64,000 nucleotides of DNA from Membranipora membranacea (GCA_914767715.1 OU612075.1:6760001-6824000), one strand, 5' to 3'. Counted from the stretch's first letter, positions 48,601-58,974 are shown. Translations and numbers: made by a program. Notes: generated from the sequence alone by a model not told the origin.

Positions 48601-51049
48601 GCAGCCGAATTCAGATTTAGGACCGCCAACACTTGCGTATTAGAGGGCAGCCACTAACCAACTGTGCTTGTTCTTAATCATCAATTTGAACACACCTAAT
48701 TGATTTCATTAATAAAACTAACAATATCTGGAATGGGTTGATTGACGCCTGGATACACTGGTGGTAACTTGAAATTCTATCTTTCTTTACATTGGGTACC
48801 TCAATGTTTTGAGTGCACTCAATTCGCTTTGCCAGACTGTATTTATTTATTTATTTTACTATTTCACTACAGACCTTCATGCCACATGACTTGTTAGCCA
48901 TGATGCCACAACTTCCAGTTCACCAAATTATCCTTGCTCCAGCACGAATTGTTTTGCTTGTTTATGGGCAGAAACTTGAGTTACCCAACGAACTGCATAA
49001 ATTGTGACAAGTAACTGACATCAGTGTACTATGGTACCAGGGATAGTCAACTACTGATGGTGTCCGCCCTTTTCAAGGCAATAATGTTCTGCTCAAAATT
49101 GCTGCTTATTATTGTACACTAGTGGTTCCATCAACAGATGCAGATGCGAGCAGTATTTACTAGATTTAGAACTACAGCTAGAGCTATTAATTATAAAAGG
49201 ACAGCGAATTCCAACATTTTTTTCCATAAGCTTTACATCGAGCATAAAAATCTAGTTAATATAATAATGATCAGATAAGGGAGGGATCTGCAGCACGGCT
49301 AGCGCAAAATTATTTTTATCTGGGTTTCCTAGGTGACACCCATTACACTCCTTATGGATAGTGCTTTGGCAAAGCAGCTTATGCCAAACATATCATAAGA
49401 GCGAGTACTTGGACTATTAGGTCCCATCCCATAAACATAGACATAGTTACGCTATGTTTTTTATAGTGACCAGCTCATAACTGTCTTTTTATCCCCGGCA
49501 CATGACAATGCAACAACCTATTGTATTTGTATCCCTAGTTCTACGGAGACCCTCCTTAGTTCAACAGAGACCCTCCTTAGTTCTACAGGGTCCAACCTTA
49601 GTTCTACTGGGACCCTCCTTAGTCCTACAGGGACCCTCCTTAGTTCTCAAGGAACCCTTCTTAGTTCTACAGGGATCCTCCTTAGTTCTACAGGGACCCT
49701 CCTTAGATCTACAGAGATCCCCCCTAGTTCTACATGGACCCTCCTTAGTTCTACAGGGACCCTTCTTAGTTCTACAGAGATCCTCCCTAGTTCTACAGGG
49801 ACCCTCCTTAGTTCTACAACAGGGACCCTCCCTAGTTCTACATGGACCCTCCTTAGTTCTACAGGGACCCTCCTTAGTTCTACAGGGACCCTCCTTAGCT
49901 CTACAGGGACCCGCCTTAGTTCTACAGGGACACTCCTTAGTTCTACAACAGGGACCCTCCTTAGTTCTACATGGACCCTCCTTAGTTCTTCAGGGACCCT
50001 CCCTAGTTCTACATTGACCCTCCTTAGTTCTACAGGGACCCTCCTTAGTTCTACAGGGACCCTCCTTATTTCCACATGGACCCTCCTTAGTTCTACAGGG
50101 ACCCTCTTTAGTTCTACAGGGACCCTCCTTAGTGCAACAGAGACCCTACTTAGTTCTAAAGGGACCCTCCTTAGTTGTGCAACAGAGACCCTACTTAGTT
50201 CTAAAGGGACCCTCCTTAGTTCTACAACAGCGACCCTCCTTAGTTCTGCAACAGGGACCCTCCTTAGTTCTACAGGGACCCTCCTTAGTTCTACAGAGAC
50301 CCTCTCTAGTTCTACAGGTACCCTCTCTAGTTCTACAGGGACCCAAGCAGTTTTTACATCACAATACCTACCTGCACAGTTGGGTCTGAGCGCGTACTGA
50401 TAGTTAGAATCAGTCGAAGGTGTAGCTGTCTGGTTATTCTCCTCCAGCAGCTCACAAAATCTGTCAGAATGTCGGTAATTTACAGCAGCACAGACAAATG
50501 TGCTCTCTTCTAGGCATTTCCTCCTACATCCATGCAGAGCCTCCCCATCATTTTGAGGATCACCAATAGTTACACTCTTAGGATCACCAGGTATGTATGG
50601 GTTCAGTTTCTTTCCTTCTTGGGTTACCCAGTTACATTGGAGAGCTGCCGCGTCAAAAAATATTTTGATGCGGATCGTAATTGATGATAGTTAAGTTGCC
50701 ATTCAATCAAGTATTGAATTTCTGCTATTCAGCCGTTGTTCATCGAGTTGGTTGCCAAAGTGAAAGCCCAGAAGAAAGCACAAAGCAATCTTGTCCCAAT
50801 CAATGAATGGATACCTATCTACCTACATCAGCAGTTGCAGTTGTGGCCATGGCAATGAATTGGAACAGATGAGGGCATGTAATGTGAAACACTTGTAACA
50901 CCTGGATGGATTAGGTAGATGATAGGCAAGACTAATCATTCATTCACTCAAGATGCAGTGTAATTTTACTTACCATCAGATGACCAGACACAGGAAATAG
51001 TCAGAATAACCAGAATTTGGATGAATCTACAGCGTAGAGCTCCCGTCAT
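39662..51049 (-). CDS. Type I membrane protein: signal peptide, 2 PAN, beta domain, FN3-like repeats, TM, short tail (936 aa)
   Basis: Eleven exons join without a break: 51049-50974, 50644-50372, 48439-48167, 47665-47180, 46676-46323, 42660-42563, 42044-41855, 41556-41447, 40971-40647, 40520-40131, 39897-39662 (2,811 bp). All introns are phase 1 except 6/7 and 8/9 (phase 0). The start MTGALRCRFIQILVILTISC is a signal peptide. Two PAN domains follow, one per 273-bp exon (~26-116 with CRRKCLEESTFVCAAVNY; ~117-207 with RSCMSRCVQHLGPTNC). Next is an unrecognised ~160-residue beta-rich domain (DFTITYHKRLEADGYLVAWQ), then FN3-like domains; the best is APGDFRVTERLTNSLKIEWD (~584-728). A juxtamembrane unit (GDGQMYGGKRNKAL...YTIYVGY) resembles that of R2B receptor phosphatases. 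Then come a TTLPPTLPPAT stalk, a TM helix (~886-909) and a 27-residue tail. It has no catalytic domain. A cell-surface recognition role is inferred. Confidence 0.82.
40795..40918 (-). repeat. Coding minisatellite inside an FN3 domain of the receptor
   Basis: About five tandem ~24-bp units within exon 9 encode HTSLENV, TTLETTTLLETT, NNTSLEN, HTSLENL: eight-residue Ser/Thr/Asn-rich repeats with several potential N-glycosylation sites (NHT, NVT, NNT, NLT). They expand a loop of the FN3 domain. The unit length is a multiple of three, so copy changes keep the frame. Confidence 0.75.
41219..41230. repeat. G run in receptor intron
   Basis: Twelve or so consecutive G residues in the intron between receptor exons 8 and 9. 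Confidence 0.85.
41352..41425. mobile_element. AGCCAAT-family MITE, 74-bp minimal form
   Basis: ctagccaatgtattggctct mirrors agagccaacagattggctag, with atgattggctg / cagtcaat inside. It ends only ~20 bp from the exon 8 donor site of the receptor gene, so it could affect splicing. Confidence 0.8.
41677..41800. repeat. 13-bp tandem repeat
   Basis: Nine or more copies of gtggggtaaccgt with few changes, in the intron between receptor exons 7 and 8, only ~55 bp from the exon 7 donor. Confidence 0.92.
42166..42262. mobile_element. CTAG/TTTGCCTGCAT-family MITE, partial
   Basis: gttagaccaagtttgattca then ttgcctgcatttgg and the central cactggtcatg match the left half and centre of the family. The right half is decayed. 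Confidence 0.5.
43125..43655. mobile_element. Insertion in left arm of the foldback
   Basis: This sequence is absent from the right arm, where caagtacttgtggttagagc runs straight into the ttaggcc landmark. Its own edges are loosely inverted (ggttagagcaatgtgcttag versus ctctaaccgctattgctcta), suggesting a nested element. No coding potential. Confidence 0.5.
44050..45070. repeat. Degenerate tandem units inside the foldback
   Basis: Starts near 44055, 44193, 44487, 44625, 44775, 44873 and 45028 share gcggcagcatat-like cores. The first four units also share ataagtgaaatgttaag and a gggtgtacc(a/c)(a/g)gttgtag link. Spacing is ~100-155 bp, except the second interval, which contains the MITE at 44322-44444. 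Confidence 0.7.
44322..44444. mobile_element. CTAG/TTTGCCTGCAT-family MITE, near-perfect palindrome
   Basis: A 123-bp palindrome from ctagaacaagtttgatcc to ggaccaaactttgtctag, with ttgcctgcatg and catgcag-type inner mirrors and a central ggtcacgccgcggcgtgacc. It is inserted within an internal repeat unit of the foldback, so it is younger than that repeat array. This is the best-preserved member of the family in the window. Confidence 0.82.
46845..46970. repeat. 126-bp spacerless palindrome
   Basis: Two ~63-bp arms (46845-46907 and 46908-46970) meet at gaagacatatgtcttc with no spacer. Only a handful of positions differ between arms. Landmarks are tccatggaaa, ttgcgctagaatc, gtgggcac and gtatacctgaagac. 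A smaller mirror (ttgattggtatataccgatc) follows at 46981-47000. It lies in the intron between receptor exons 4 and 5. Confidence 0.88.
48062..48139. mobile_element. AGCCTGTC-family hairpin element
   Basis: ttagcctgtctagacaatct then gttgtg is mirrored by cacaacaatgcttgtcaagt. It lies ~30 bp from the receptor exon 3 donor. Related to 30590-30665. Confidence 0.6.
48440..49530. other. Receptor intron 2 (exon 3 side), no recognisable feature
   Basis: About 1.1 kb of intron between exon 3 and the 21-bp minisatellite. I see no supported exon or transposon ends. Confidence 0.5.
49531..50346. repeat. 21-bp minisatellite, about 38 copies
   Basis: The unit agttctacagggaccctcctt (21 bp; change points atgg, gaga and an occasional extra aca) fills ~815 bp of receptor intron 2 and stops ~25 bp before the exon 2 donor. 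Because the unit is a multiple of three and lacks stops, it creates long but meaningless open frames on both strands. Confidence 0.95.
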
Positions 51050-51248
51050 GGCCAATATATGGTATTCTTCTACACAGACCTGTACAACAATCATTACAGA
51101 CATACAAGAATTTTCAGAGGTCAACAATTTGCCTTTAACTATCTGTCATTTCGATACTTTCAAGCCAACCTCTATAAATAAATAAATTACTGGTCCAAAA
51201 TTGTGATGTTTATTCTAATGCCACCAATATATCTCTTTTGCTGCTGGT

Positions 51249-51652
51249 CAGGGGCGTATATTCTAAAAAATTTCACTCACTGACTTTTTAGAGATGAGCA
51301 TAATGATCGGGCACAGCCCGATCCACACGCCGTAGGCGTGGCGGGGAGGGGCGCTTAAGCGCCCTCCCACACGGAAATTTTTACATATCGGTAGCAAAAT
51401 AGTGCAAGCAGAGAGGTATTTCAATAGCTCACTGAGCTGTTGGGTACTTTCAGAAAACAACTCAATAGCAGTAGAAGATTACGGTAAAAATGCTCCAGTT
51501 ATAAAGCATTAATTTGAAAAAAATCTGACCTCGATGGGATTCGAACCCACAACAATCTTATTAACAGTGATTATTAGGCAGACGCTCTACACACTAAACT
51601 ATTCAGCCACTCACGGAAATCCGTGGGCCGTGAGTGCTAATATACGCCACTG
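51249..51652. mobile_element. hAT-type MITE with triple hairpin and tRNA-like segment
   Basis: The termini CAGGGGCGTATATT and CAGTGGCGTATATT (inverse of the right end) are flanked by a perfect 8-bp target duplication, ctgctggt (51241-51248, 51653-51660), as for hAT elements. Inside are three consecutive GC-rich stem-loops: gatcgggc-aca-gcccgatc (51305-51323), cacgccgtaggcgtg (51326-51340), and gaggggcgcttaagcgccctc at its core (51346-51366). On the minus strand (~51612-51534) is a tRNA-like sequence with an intact T arm (gtgggttcgaatcccat). It lies just upstream of the receptor start codon. Confidence 0.88.
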
Positions 51653-51819
51653 CTGCTGGTGAACCAACTTACTACACTAAATACAAATACAAATGCGGAG
51701 TACAAATGCCAAATGCAATAAGTTTTGCTTGGTTTTGAAGATGCTGAGTTTGAAAGGTATTTACCTGATGACATTAATGAGAAAATAGATAGGAGAATAT
51801 CACACGTAATGTGTCTTGG

Positions 51820-52110
51820 CCATTGAATTCCATATCTGGAATAGCATCATTAGCTTTCTTTTGCAAAACAAAGGGCTTGCAAAAAATAGCCAGTCCCTAG
51901 TAGCAATCTAGAAATGCCCTAATCATCGACACTGTATGGAGTATAATTACTGTTTGCAATTTTGTAAACAGGACAATTTCTCAGGCTAATTATTCTTGCT
52001 ACTAGGGACAGCCAATCAGATAACAGTCAGATGGGTCCCTGTGTTTAGTGTCCTAACCCTATAACGCCATGATACTATTTCCATTCTAAGAGAAGAATCT
52101 AATTCAGTGG
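51820..52110. mobile_element. CCAYTGAATT-family MITE, copy A
   Basis: 291 bp. The termini CCATTGAATT and CCACTGAATT (inverse of the right end) have flanking duplications tcttgg (51814-51819; 52111-52116). Subterminal ccctagtagcaa and ttgctactaggg also mirror each other. It is nearly identical to 57618-57907. Confidence 0.88.
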
Positions 52111-52119
52111 TCTTGGCAT

Positions 52120-53268
52120 TCAACCACAATCAATTTCCTTCAGCCTCCCTTGAATGGTAACAATCGTAAAACCTGAATATAACAAATAATAACCAAATTA
52201 TATCTATATGTTATCCTTTTTTCCTCTCCCAACATTTGCCGTAATTTCTTTTGCATGCTATGTAAAAATCCCTACCAGGATGCTTTAAAGTATGCCAAAT
52301 AAAAAGTGTTTGATGATAAAAATGTCCGAAGATGTCAACAGCAGGTAAAATTCCAACTGGAAGCAGTGAAGGTTTAGCTATTATATATGGTATGGATGTT
52401 TTCATTGGTAATTGCGCCTTGTGATTCTCAGGTCAATTACTGGTGGTTATGATCTGATCAATCATTGGGTTATGTCTCCAGCATACCATGACAAGCAAAA
52501 GTTATCCTACCATATCTGCTCAAATTGCCATAAATATGAATATGAATAAAAAAAAACCATAGGAATGCAATGTTTTTTGGTTGGCAGGCAAGATACTTTC
52601 CGCTCTGCTGGTTGGGAACATTGCGGTTACAATGTTGTCACCTGTATGAAATCACATTCGATCTGCTGAATAAAGTTTTGTAGGCCCACCCTAAACCAGC
52701 TATGAACCGTCTTTAGATATCTGCGATTACCCAGCCAGTAAAGAGAATAAGTATTTATTTCACTTCTGCTATTAGTGCCAAAAACCATTATAATCCAAAT
52801 AACCTTAAGCCCAGACTCTAGTTTCTCTTGGCAAGAACATTCTTTCGATGGTTTTGTGATCAACTAACTGCATTAAATTGCAGCCTGGCCTGGCCATGGT
52901 TATAAACTCTATTATTTAGACCGCTAAGAGGAGGCTTGTTCAAACTCCAACATATCAAACATGGTGAATCTAACTAGCCTAACTCATGCCAGAGAGTGAG
53001 GGATGGGAGAAGTATGTGTTGTTTTTAGTGTGCAATGCGGTTCAACGAGATTAGAATAGTAAACTCAATCGCTTTGAGTCTCAAAACACCAGGGAGTACC
53101 AGTCGGTCCTGGCAAGGTTTGTCGGACTGTTCGTTTCAAACTCAAAAGAGAAGGGTTATGTGATAATTAGGATCCTATTCTCCCAAATCATTAACATATA
53201 TGGCCCACTTCTTGGCAGTATCTATTACAAGATAAGGCTGGTAGCGAAACAATATTGATAGTACATAC
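52120..53268. other. Intergenic, possible weak exons
   Basis: Minus-strand frames at 52811-52642 (SLYWLGNRRYLKTVHSW, followed by a gtgaca donor) and 52405-52211 (WHTLKHPGRDFYIACKRN) look protein-like in composition, but I cannot name a family or chain them with consistent phases. They could belong with the exon at 53422-53269. Confidence 0.2.
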
Positions 53269-53422
53269 CTTATGGAGAAGGAGGAAGAGCAGGAGCAGTA
53301 CACTTGTGTAGACTCCACTACCTTGGAATCGAAACCTCTTTCCTACTTCTGGTACTAGTCGGTCAGCTACTAACAAACACCATAACAAAGCTGTAACAGG
53401 TGCATCAAATGCACAAATGAGC
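53269..53422 (-). CDS. Possible orphan exon of an unidentified membrane protein
   Basis: 154 bp bounded by a pyrimidine-rich acceptor (tttttttttgattgttag) and a gtatgt donor. Only one frame is open. It encodes two hydrophobic stretches (DAPVTALLWCLLVADRL and VYTSVLLLLFLLLHK) separated by a basic loop. I do not recognise the protein, and no start or partner exon is secure. Confidence 0.25.
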
Positions 53423-54185
53423 CTAACAATCAAAAAAAAAGTAAAAAATTCCATTCATACCTGAAAACTGTGTAGTTATGTGGGTGGTTTCAATCAGAGT
53501 GTTAGTTATCTGCTACTTTTTTTCTTTTTTTTTAATTACTTCATTTGGCAATCTAAATCATTTGGAGGAAAATGTTTTACACTTAGTACCGAAACAGATG
53601 AGAAAAAGGCAATTAAAAAAGAAACTATAATAGTGGAAGAAGATATTTAAATACTCCTCGCTTGAAATAGGAGAGTCTTGACATTGAGCGGAAAAGAAAC
53701 TGGTAAATCATTTTTGGTTTCAAGATTTCGTACCAGACCTCTCGGTTTATCTATGCTGATTTTCATCTTCACTCTCATCGATTCCCGACCCGCGATATAT
53801 ATATATATATTCTACTTGGCAGTTGTAACTTTTTTTCCCTATAATATCATATAAGTGTCTAACAACCTAAAATTTGAAATCCGATCTTGGAAGCCATTGT
53901 ATTCTCTAAAAAATAGACTGCGTAAAATTCATTTGTCATTAAATATTCCTATGTTTGGAATCTAACAGTTTTGTTCGTCAATCTGCCGGATAGCTAGTAT
54001 TTTACTGTTAAAGACCACTAGTCATGGTCTTAAATATTGAGAGAAGTAACAACAGACCATGGTGTGTTTTTTTCTTCTTCTTTTTCTTCTCATTTTCTTT
54101 TTTTTTACATCAATAATTGCTGATCAATTTTAACCGTGTATGAACAGGGTCAGACCCCTGACAATTTTATCTCAATCATCTAGAT

Positions 54186-55462
54186 CAGCCATGCTCAACC
54201 TCGGCCAAATTGGTCATATTGTTCGGCCAAATGCACCCTTACTGCAGAAAAAAGTTGAGACACATTTTCACATCTTGTCCAAAAGCAAAAGACATAAAGG
54301 AAATTCTGCAGTATTCAGTCGAAACAGATATATCAGGAAGCACACATAGAGAAGTTGAATTGTTGCTCTAGTGTAGTAAAAGGGGTATATTCATGTGTAG
54401 GTAAGCAGGTAAACTAAGGAAAAGAAAACTTGCCATAATAGCCCAAATATTCTATTGACTCTATATGTTTATCATTACCAGGTGATATTGGTAGGGATCA
54501 CGAAGCAATTATACTGGTACTACCGTTTTCTTTGGGAAATTTCTATATTTTATAATGTTCAATGCTCATCAACAAATTTAAATCCAAAACATGTGAGCTA
54601 TTCTTCAGCACTATGGCCTGCTTCAAAACATACCTCCACACCGATATGGGCAAGGCTGAGAAAACATCGCCTTGTTTTCTTTCTTGTACCAAAACTGTAA
54701 GGGTGGCCACTTTTCTTAAGGTAGTATAAAGCATAAGGTCTGAAATAAAGATTATATTATAATAAATTATTAAATTGTTTAAATTGTTTGCAGAGAAGCC
54801 AAGGATTTGACCTTGTGAGGTTTCACTGTCAATTAGGTCATGGTGTCCCATTTTGAATATTATCGGCTTTAAAATGTTTATGTTGCTCTGTGATGATCAT
54901 TAAAATTAGAATTTTGACAAAACATGCTCGCAAAAAACTTTTCTCATTATCCTATTCACAGACAATCTACCAATATCACATATTTTGTTGACTGTAAATC
55001 CTAAACTTCTCTGCAAGCAGTTAATTCAAGATCTGATTCCTACCTCCTATGACTCCCATGTGATCTTTTCATTCACTACACAAATTTACTGACAGCTATT
55101 TACCTCCGCAATAATTTCACTGAATTTCAATTCAAAGTTTTAAAATCAGAAGGGATCAGATAGAATTTGATGTCCCTGTAATTCAATTGTGACTGAAAGA
55201 TTCATGTGGCCGATTGCTCGTTAGTTTTTTCCCAAATAGGGCTGGAATGCCTAAAGACCACCTCTGTCTCAAAAAGAATTTCTAGGGAGGCCCAATACCA
55301 CATAGCGCCTGGCCCTACCACTTTAAAACCCACAGATACAGGTATGGATATTCCCCATTCTTATCTGTGTCTCAAGTAAATATTACTCAAAAAGTAGTGC
55401 GGCCAATTGGTATGCTGCCAAACAAAATTTGGCCGAATCCGAAAAAAGGTTGGACATGCATG
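54186..55462. mobile_element. hAT (Charlie-like) DNA transposon, 1.28 kb, no intact transposase
   Basis: The left end CAGCCATGCTCAACCT and inverted right end CATGCATGTCCAACCT are flanked by a perfect 8-bp duplication, atctagat (54178-54185 and 55463-55470). ggccaaat-type motifs are mirrored just inside. The internal ~1.2 kb has no convincing transposase frame, so it is a deletion derivative or decayed copy. Confidence 0.85.
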
Positions 55463-55469
55463 ATCTAGA

Positions 55470-56550
55470 TCATAAGTAATGTTCAATAAAACTAGTTTGA
55501 TTTTTGCTTCGTATATCTTTTACAACCGGCTAGACTCTGTCTTCTTGTGAAGACATTATAATAATTCCACCTCAAAGACATATAAATGTTTATGAATGAA
55601 GTTATCTACCATTGCACAGTGTCTCCTGACGAATTAAATTTTCAACATATTGTCAGATGACATTTTCTTATGTAATCATCATACAGAACATCATGTTTTA
55701 TAATTACCTTAGGGTATAAGAGCAGCCATATTTTCTTCCGAATGTGCAATGATCACTTACACAACACAGTATTGAAGTATCCTTATTCTCAAATGATTTA
55801 TTATTAATAAGTGGGACAGTACAAAACTAAAGGTCATACAATCACATAAAGACGCAGACCAATAAATAACTAGTTAATATTCAACAAATACATTTCTGTA
55901 CCAGACCCTGGGCCGAAACCATAAAAATTGATAACCAATCATAATCTGGATTAGAAATCCCATAAAAATATGACACTTGTCAAAACTAATTACCTTTGCA
56001 CCTATTATTGGTAATTAGTTTCAAAAAGCGGAGAAAAACAATGAGCTGTCAAAAGCTAAGACTAAGGGTGAGGCCTAGGTCACCAGACATCATAACACAA
56101 ATTACACTGGTTTCTGATTATCTTTTTTGGTCATAAGTTCCATTGTCATCCACATGTTGTCAATTTGAATAGCTGTGGTGATCTGTTTCGGCATGATTAT
56201 TATAGGCTTGATCTGCTTGTTATGAGAGCTTTGCTGCTTGTTTGCTGACTTCGAATTGATGATATGAGAACCAAGGACTTTAGAGTTATAGATATGAAAT
56301 CGAATCAGGGCGATAGTGAAATAGAGTATGCATTGAGATTTAACCCAGCATGCTGTGCAGACAGGAAATCACCATTAACCCTACATAATCTTTAAAACAA
56401 AACAAAGCAAAGTTAGTTTAAATTCAATTATTACTAAGAGCTTAAACAAAGATAAGTAAAACTAAGTAAATAGAGGGAATAATACATTGAGGGCGTATTG
56501 AAATATAACAAAACATAATCACAGGGCCATAAGAAATCTGGGCATGTGAA
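55470..56550. other. Intergenic, no recognisable feature
   Basis: AT-rich sequence without supported exons, terminal repeats or tandem arrays. Confidence 0.5.
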
Positions 56551-56559
56551 ACAACCCGT

Positions 56560-56840
56560 GGAGTATCACACAACGGGAAAACAACAGAAGTCACAAAACA
56601 TCTTCAAAATAACCGCAGAGTCACGAGATCTTTGGGCACGTGAATCAACCCTGGAAAGATTGCGGAATTAGAAAACCAATATATTGCACAATAGAAAACA
56701 AGTGCAGCTGACACCATAAGCTTTTTGAAAATAACGAGCAATAGAAGTCACAAAAGATCTTCAAAACAACCCTGGAAAGATTGCAAAACCGGAAAACCAA
56801 CAGATTACACCATGGATAAACAGGTGCACTTGACACCATA
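56560..56840. repeat. Imperfect tandem repeat, ~120-180-bp units
   Basis: aaccctggaaagattgc then aaaaccaa...attac/gcac and the closing gacaccataa recur about every 150 bp, as does agaagtcacaaaa(c/g)atctt. It forms the start of a 1-kb satellite-like block. Confidence 0.65.
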
Positions 56841-57074
56841 AATTATCTAAATCTGACCAAAACAAAAATGAGGGAAGGTCAAGCAAAGGACAGACTAACC
56901 ATGTTTTGACAGCTAGATAATTAAAACTGACAAAACACGCAAATCAAAAGAGAGTAATGACTAAATTGAGGCTAAAACCAATAACAAGGTTAACACCTTT
57001 ACGCCTGTAAATGCAAACGTTGCACAATAACAGGACAGCAAACCAGCACTATAAAAGCCCGATTGACACTTGTA

Positions 57075-57280
57075 AAATTCAGTCAGCGCCAGGAGGCGGG
57101 TTCACAACGTGCATCATTACACATTTAATCAGAGAAGTATCTGATTCACTCAGCCCAAGGAGGCCTATTCTTCAACAAGAAGATAACAAATTCAAGTCAG
57201 CGCTAAGAGGCGGGTTAACGACACACAGGATCACACATATAATCAGATAACTATCTGATATACTCAGCCCAAAGAGGCAC
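57075..57280. repeat. Tandem duplication, ~100-114-bp unit
   Basis: Two units start with aaattca(a)gtcagcgc and share gaggcgggtt, aatcaga, ctatctgat and actcagcccaa. Confidence 0.75.
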
Positions 57281-57575
57281 ATTCACAGCGAGGAATCAAG
57301 TCTAAGACAGTTAGACACACATAGAGATACAGTTACCGCGATTCACAGCGAGGAACCAAGTCTAAGACAGTTAGACACACATAGAGATACAGATACCGCT
57401 ATTCACAGCGAGGAACCAAGGCTAATATAGTTTAGACACACAGAGATACAGATACCGCGATTCACAGCGAGTAACCAAGTCTAATATAGTTTAGACACAC
57501 AGATATACAGATACCGCTATTCACAGCGAGGAACCAAGTCTAAGATAGTTTAGATACGCAGAGATATCACACTGA
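57281..57575. repeat. 59/60-bp tandem repeat, five copies
   Basis: Five consecutive units begin attcacagcgaggaaccaag and include gttagacacac...gagatacagataccgc. The first two are 60 bp, the next two 59 bp, and the last is diverged at its end. Confidence 0.92.
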
Positions 57576-57617
57576 ATATCACACAGAATGCGAGGTCATC
57601 TGCACCAAGGGTAAGAT

Positions 57618-57907
57618 CCATTGAATTCCATATCTGGAATAGCATCATTAGCTTTCTTTTGCAAAACAAAGGGCTTGCAAAAATAGCCAGTCCCTAGTAG
57701 CAATCTAGAAATGCCCTACTCATCGACACTGTATGGGGTATAATTACTGTTTGCAATTTTGTAAACAAGACAATTTCTCAGGCTAATTATTCATGTTACT
57801 AGGGACAGCCAATCAGACAACAGTCAGATGGGTCCCTGTGTTTAGTGTCCTAACCGTATAACGCTATGATACTATTTCCATTCTAAGAGAAGAATCTAAT
57901 TCAGTGG
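57618..57907. mobile_element. CCAYTGAATT-family MITE, copy B
   Basis: 290 bp with the same termini as 51820-52110 but a different flanking duplication, taagat (57612-57617; 57908-57913). About ten differences from copy A over the full length. Different target duplications show separate insertion, not segmental duplication. Confidence 0.88.
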
Positions 57908-57914
57908 TAAGATC

Positions 57915-58970
57915 TTATTATAGATGCAGCAGATTGTGGCATGAAAAAGCAGCAAGTAGCTTCAGATCACAAAATATTTTGATTAACAAAGCTATAGGCC
58001 TAACAATATATAAAATATTATGAGTATCTTATGCGTGATATCTGATGTTTAACAATTTAGGTATTTCCTGTTGTCATTTGATTTTGCGCCTGTGACTCAA
58101 GACCATTGTGTCGCACCACAAGGTTTGCATACAACCATATAAATGTTTTTCTTTACTATTTATAGCACAAATTGTAAGTAAAAAACTTAAAATGTTTCTA
58201 TACTATTTAAAATATAAATAGTAAACAAACCAGTTATATTGGATATTTATAAACCACTGCAGCGGTTTCCTATGAGGAAAAGCTATCATGTCTTCATATT
58301 ATTGATCTAAGTCTATCGGAATCAAAAGTAATAATAGTAAATGCACAGCCTCATTTGTCATGATACATCGGTCGGTGAAAAAAAAAGTATATATATATAC
58401 ATATATAAAAGGAAAATTATGTTCTATGGCAGCCTTATTTGATGGCATTACTATGATGACTATTACTATGCAACTGTAATATTTATTGAATTTTCTTTTC
58501 TGTCGGATCTAAGTTATACATTCAATTGTATCTTGATAGACAAATTTAATTAATCACAAACAAACAAACAAATGATTTCTGTTACGTCTGGTTTCTACAA
58601 TCATTTCATAGTGAAGTTTGAGTAATCGTTGAAGTCCGATAGATATGAGGACACGAAATTGTATAGTAGCTCAAAACTCTCCTGCAACAAATGGAAGTTT
58701 TATGACTTGCATTGTCAGACAAATGGATTAACTGGCCAAGGTCTCAAACTTAAAACCTGCTTTGTTGAAAATGCCCAGGTCCTTCAACTGACGTGGCAAC
58801 ATTAGGATATGTATTGCCTGTAGTGTTTTAAAAGAAACTTTCAAGAAGTTTTCAATGGCATTATCGCCCAAAGGATGGTTCAGAGCAACTTTGCACTGTG
58901 CTAAATCGTATTGGTTGAATCCTAATGTCAGGACCTTCATGGTTAGAATCGAAATGTAACAATTGTATTC
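57915..58970. other. Intergenic, no recognisable feature
   Basis: AT-rich sequence with a short tatata run at 58386-58408. A minus-strand frame just below the phosphatase exon (NQYDLAQCKVALNHPL, ~58920) does not join it with a valid acceptor and phase. Confidence 0.45.
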
Positions 58971-58974
58971 TTAC

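Noticed and set aside
49502-50400. Long open frames on both strands, up to ~170 codons
   Set aside because: They are produced by a stop-free 21-bp minisatellite inside an intron of the receptor gene; no codon preference or domain.
51534-51612. tRNA gene on the minus strand
   Set aside because: The T arm is good but the acceptor ends do not pair and the anticodon region is extended; it is within a hAT-type element.
58728-58940. Continuation of the phosphatase exon (NQYDLAQCKVALNHPL)
   Set aside because: No acceptor gives the phase required by the upstream exon; the phase-0 reading from the nearest AG hits a stop.
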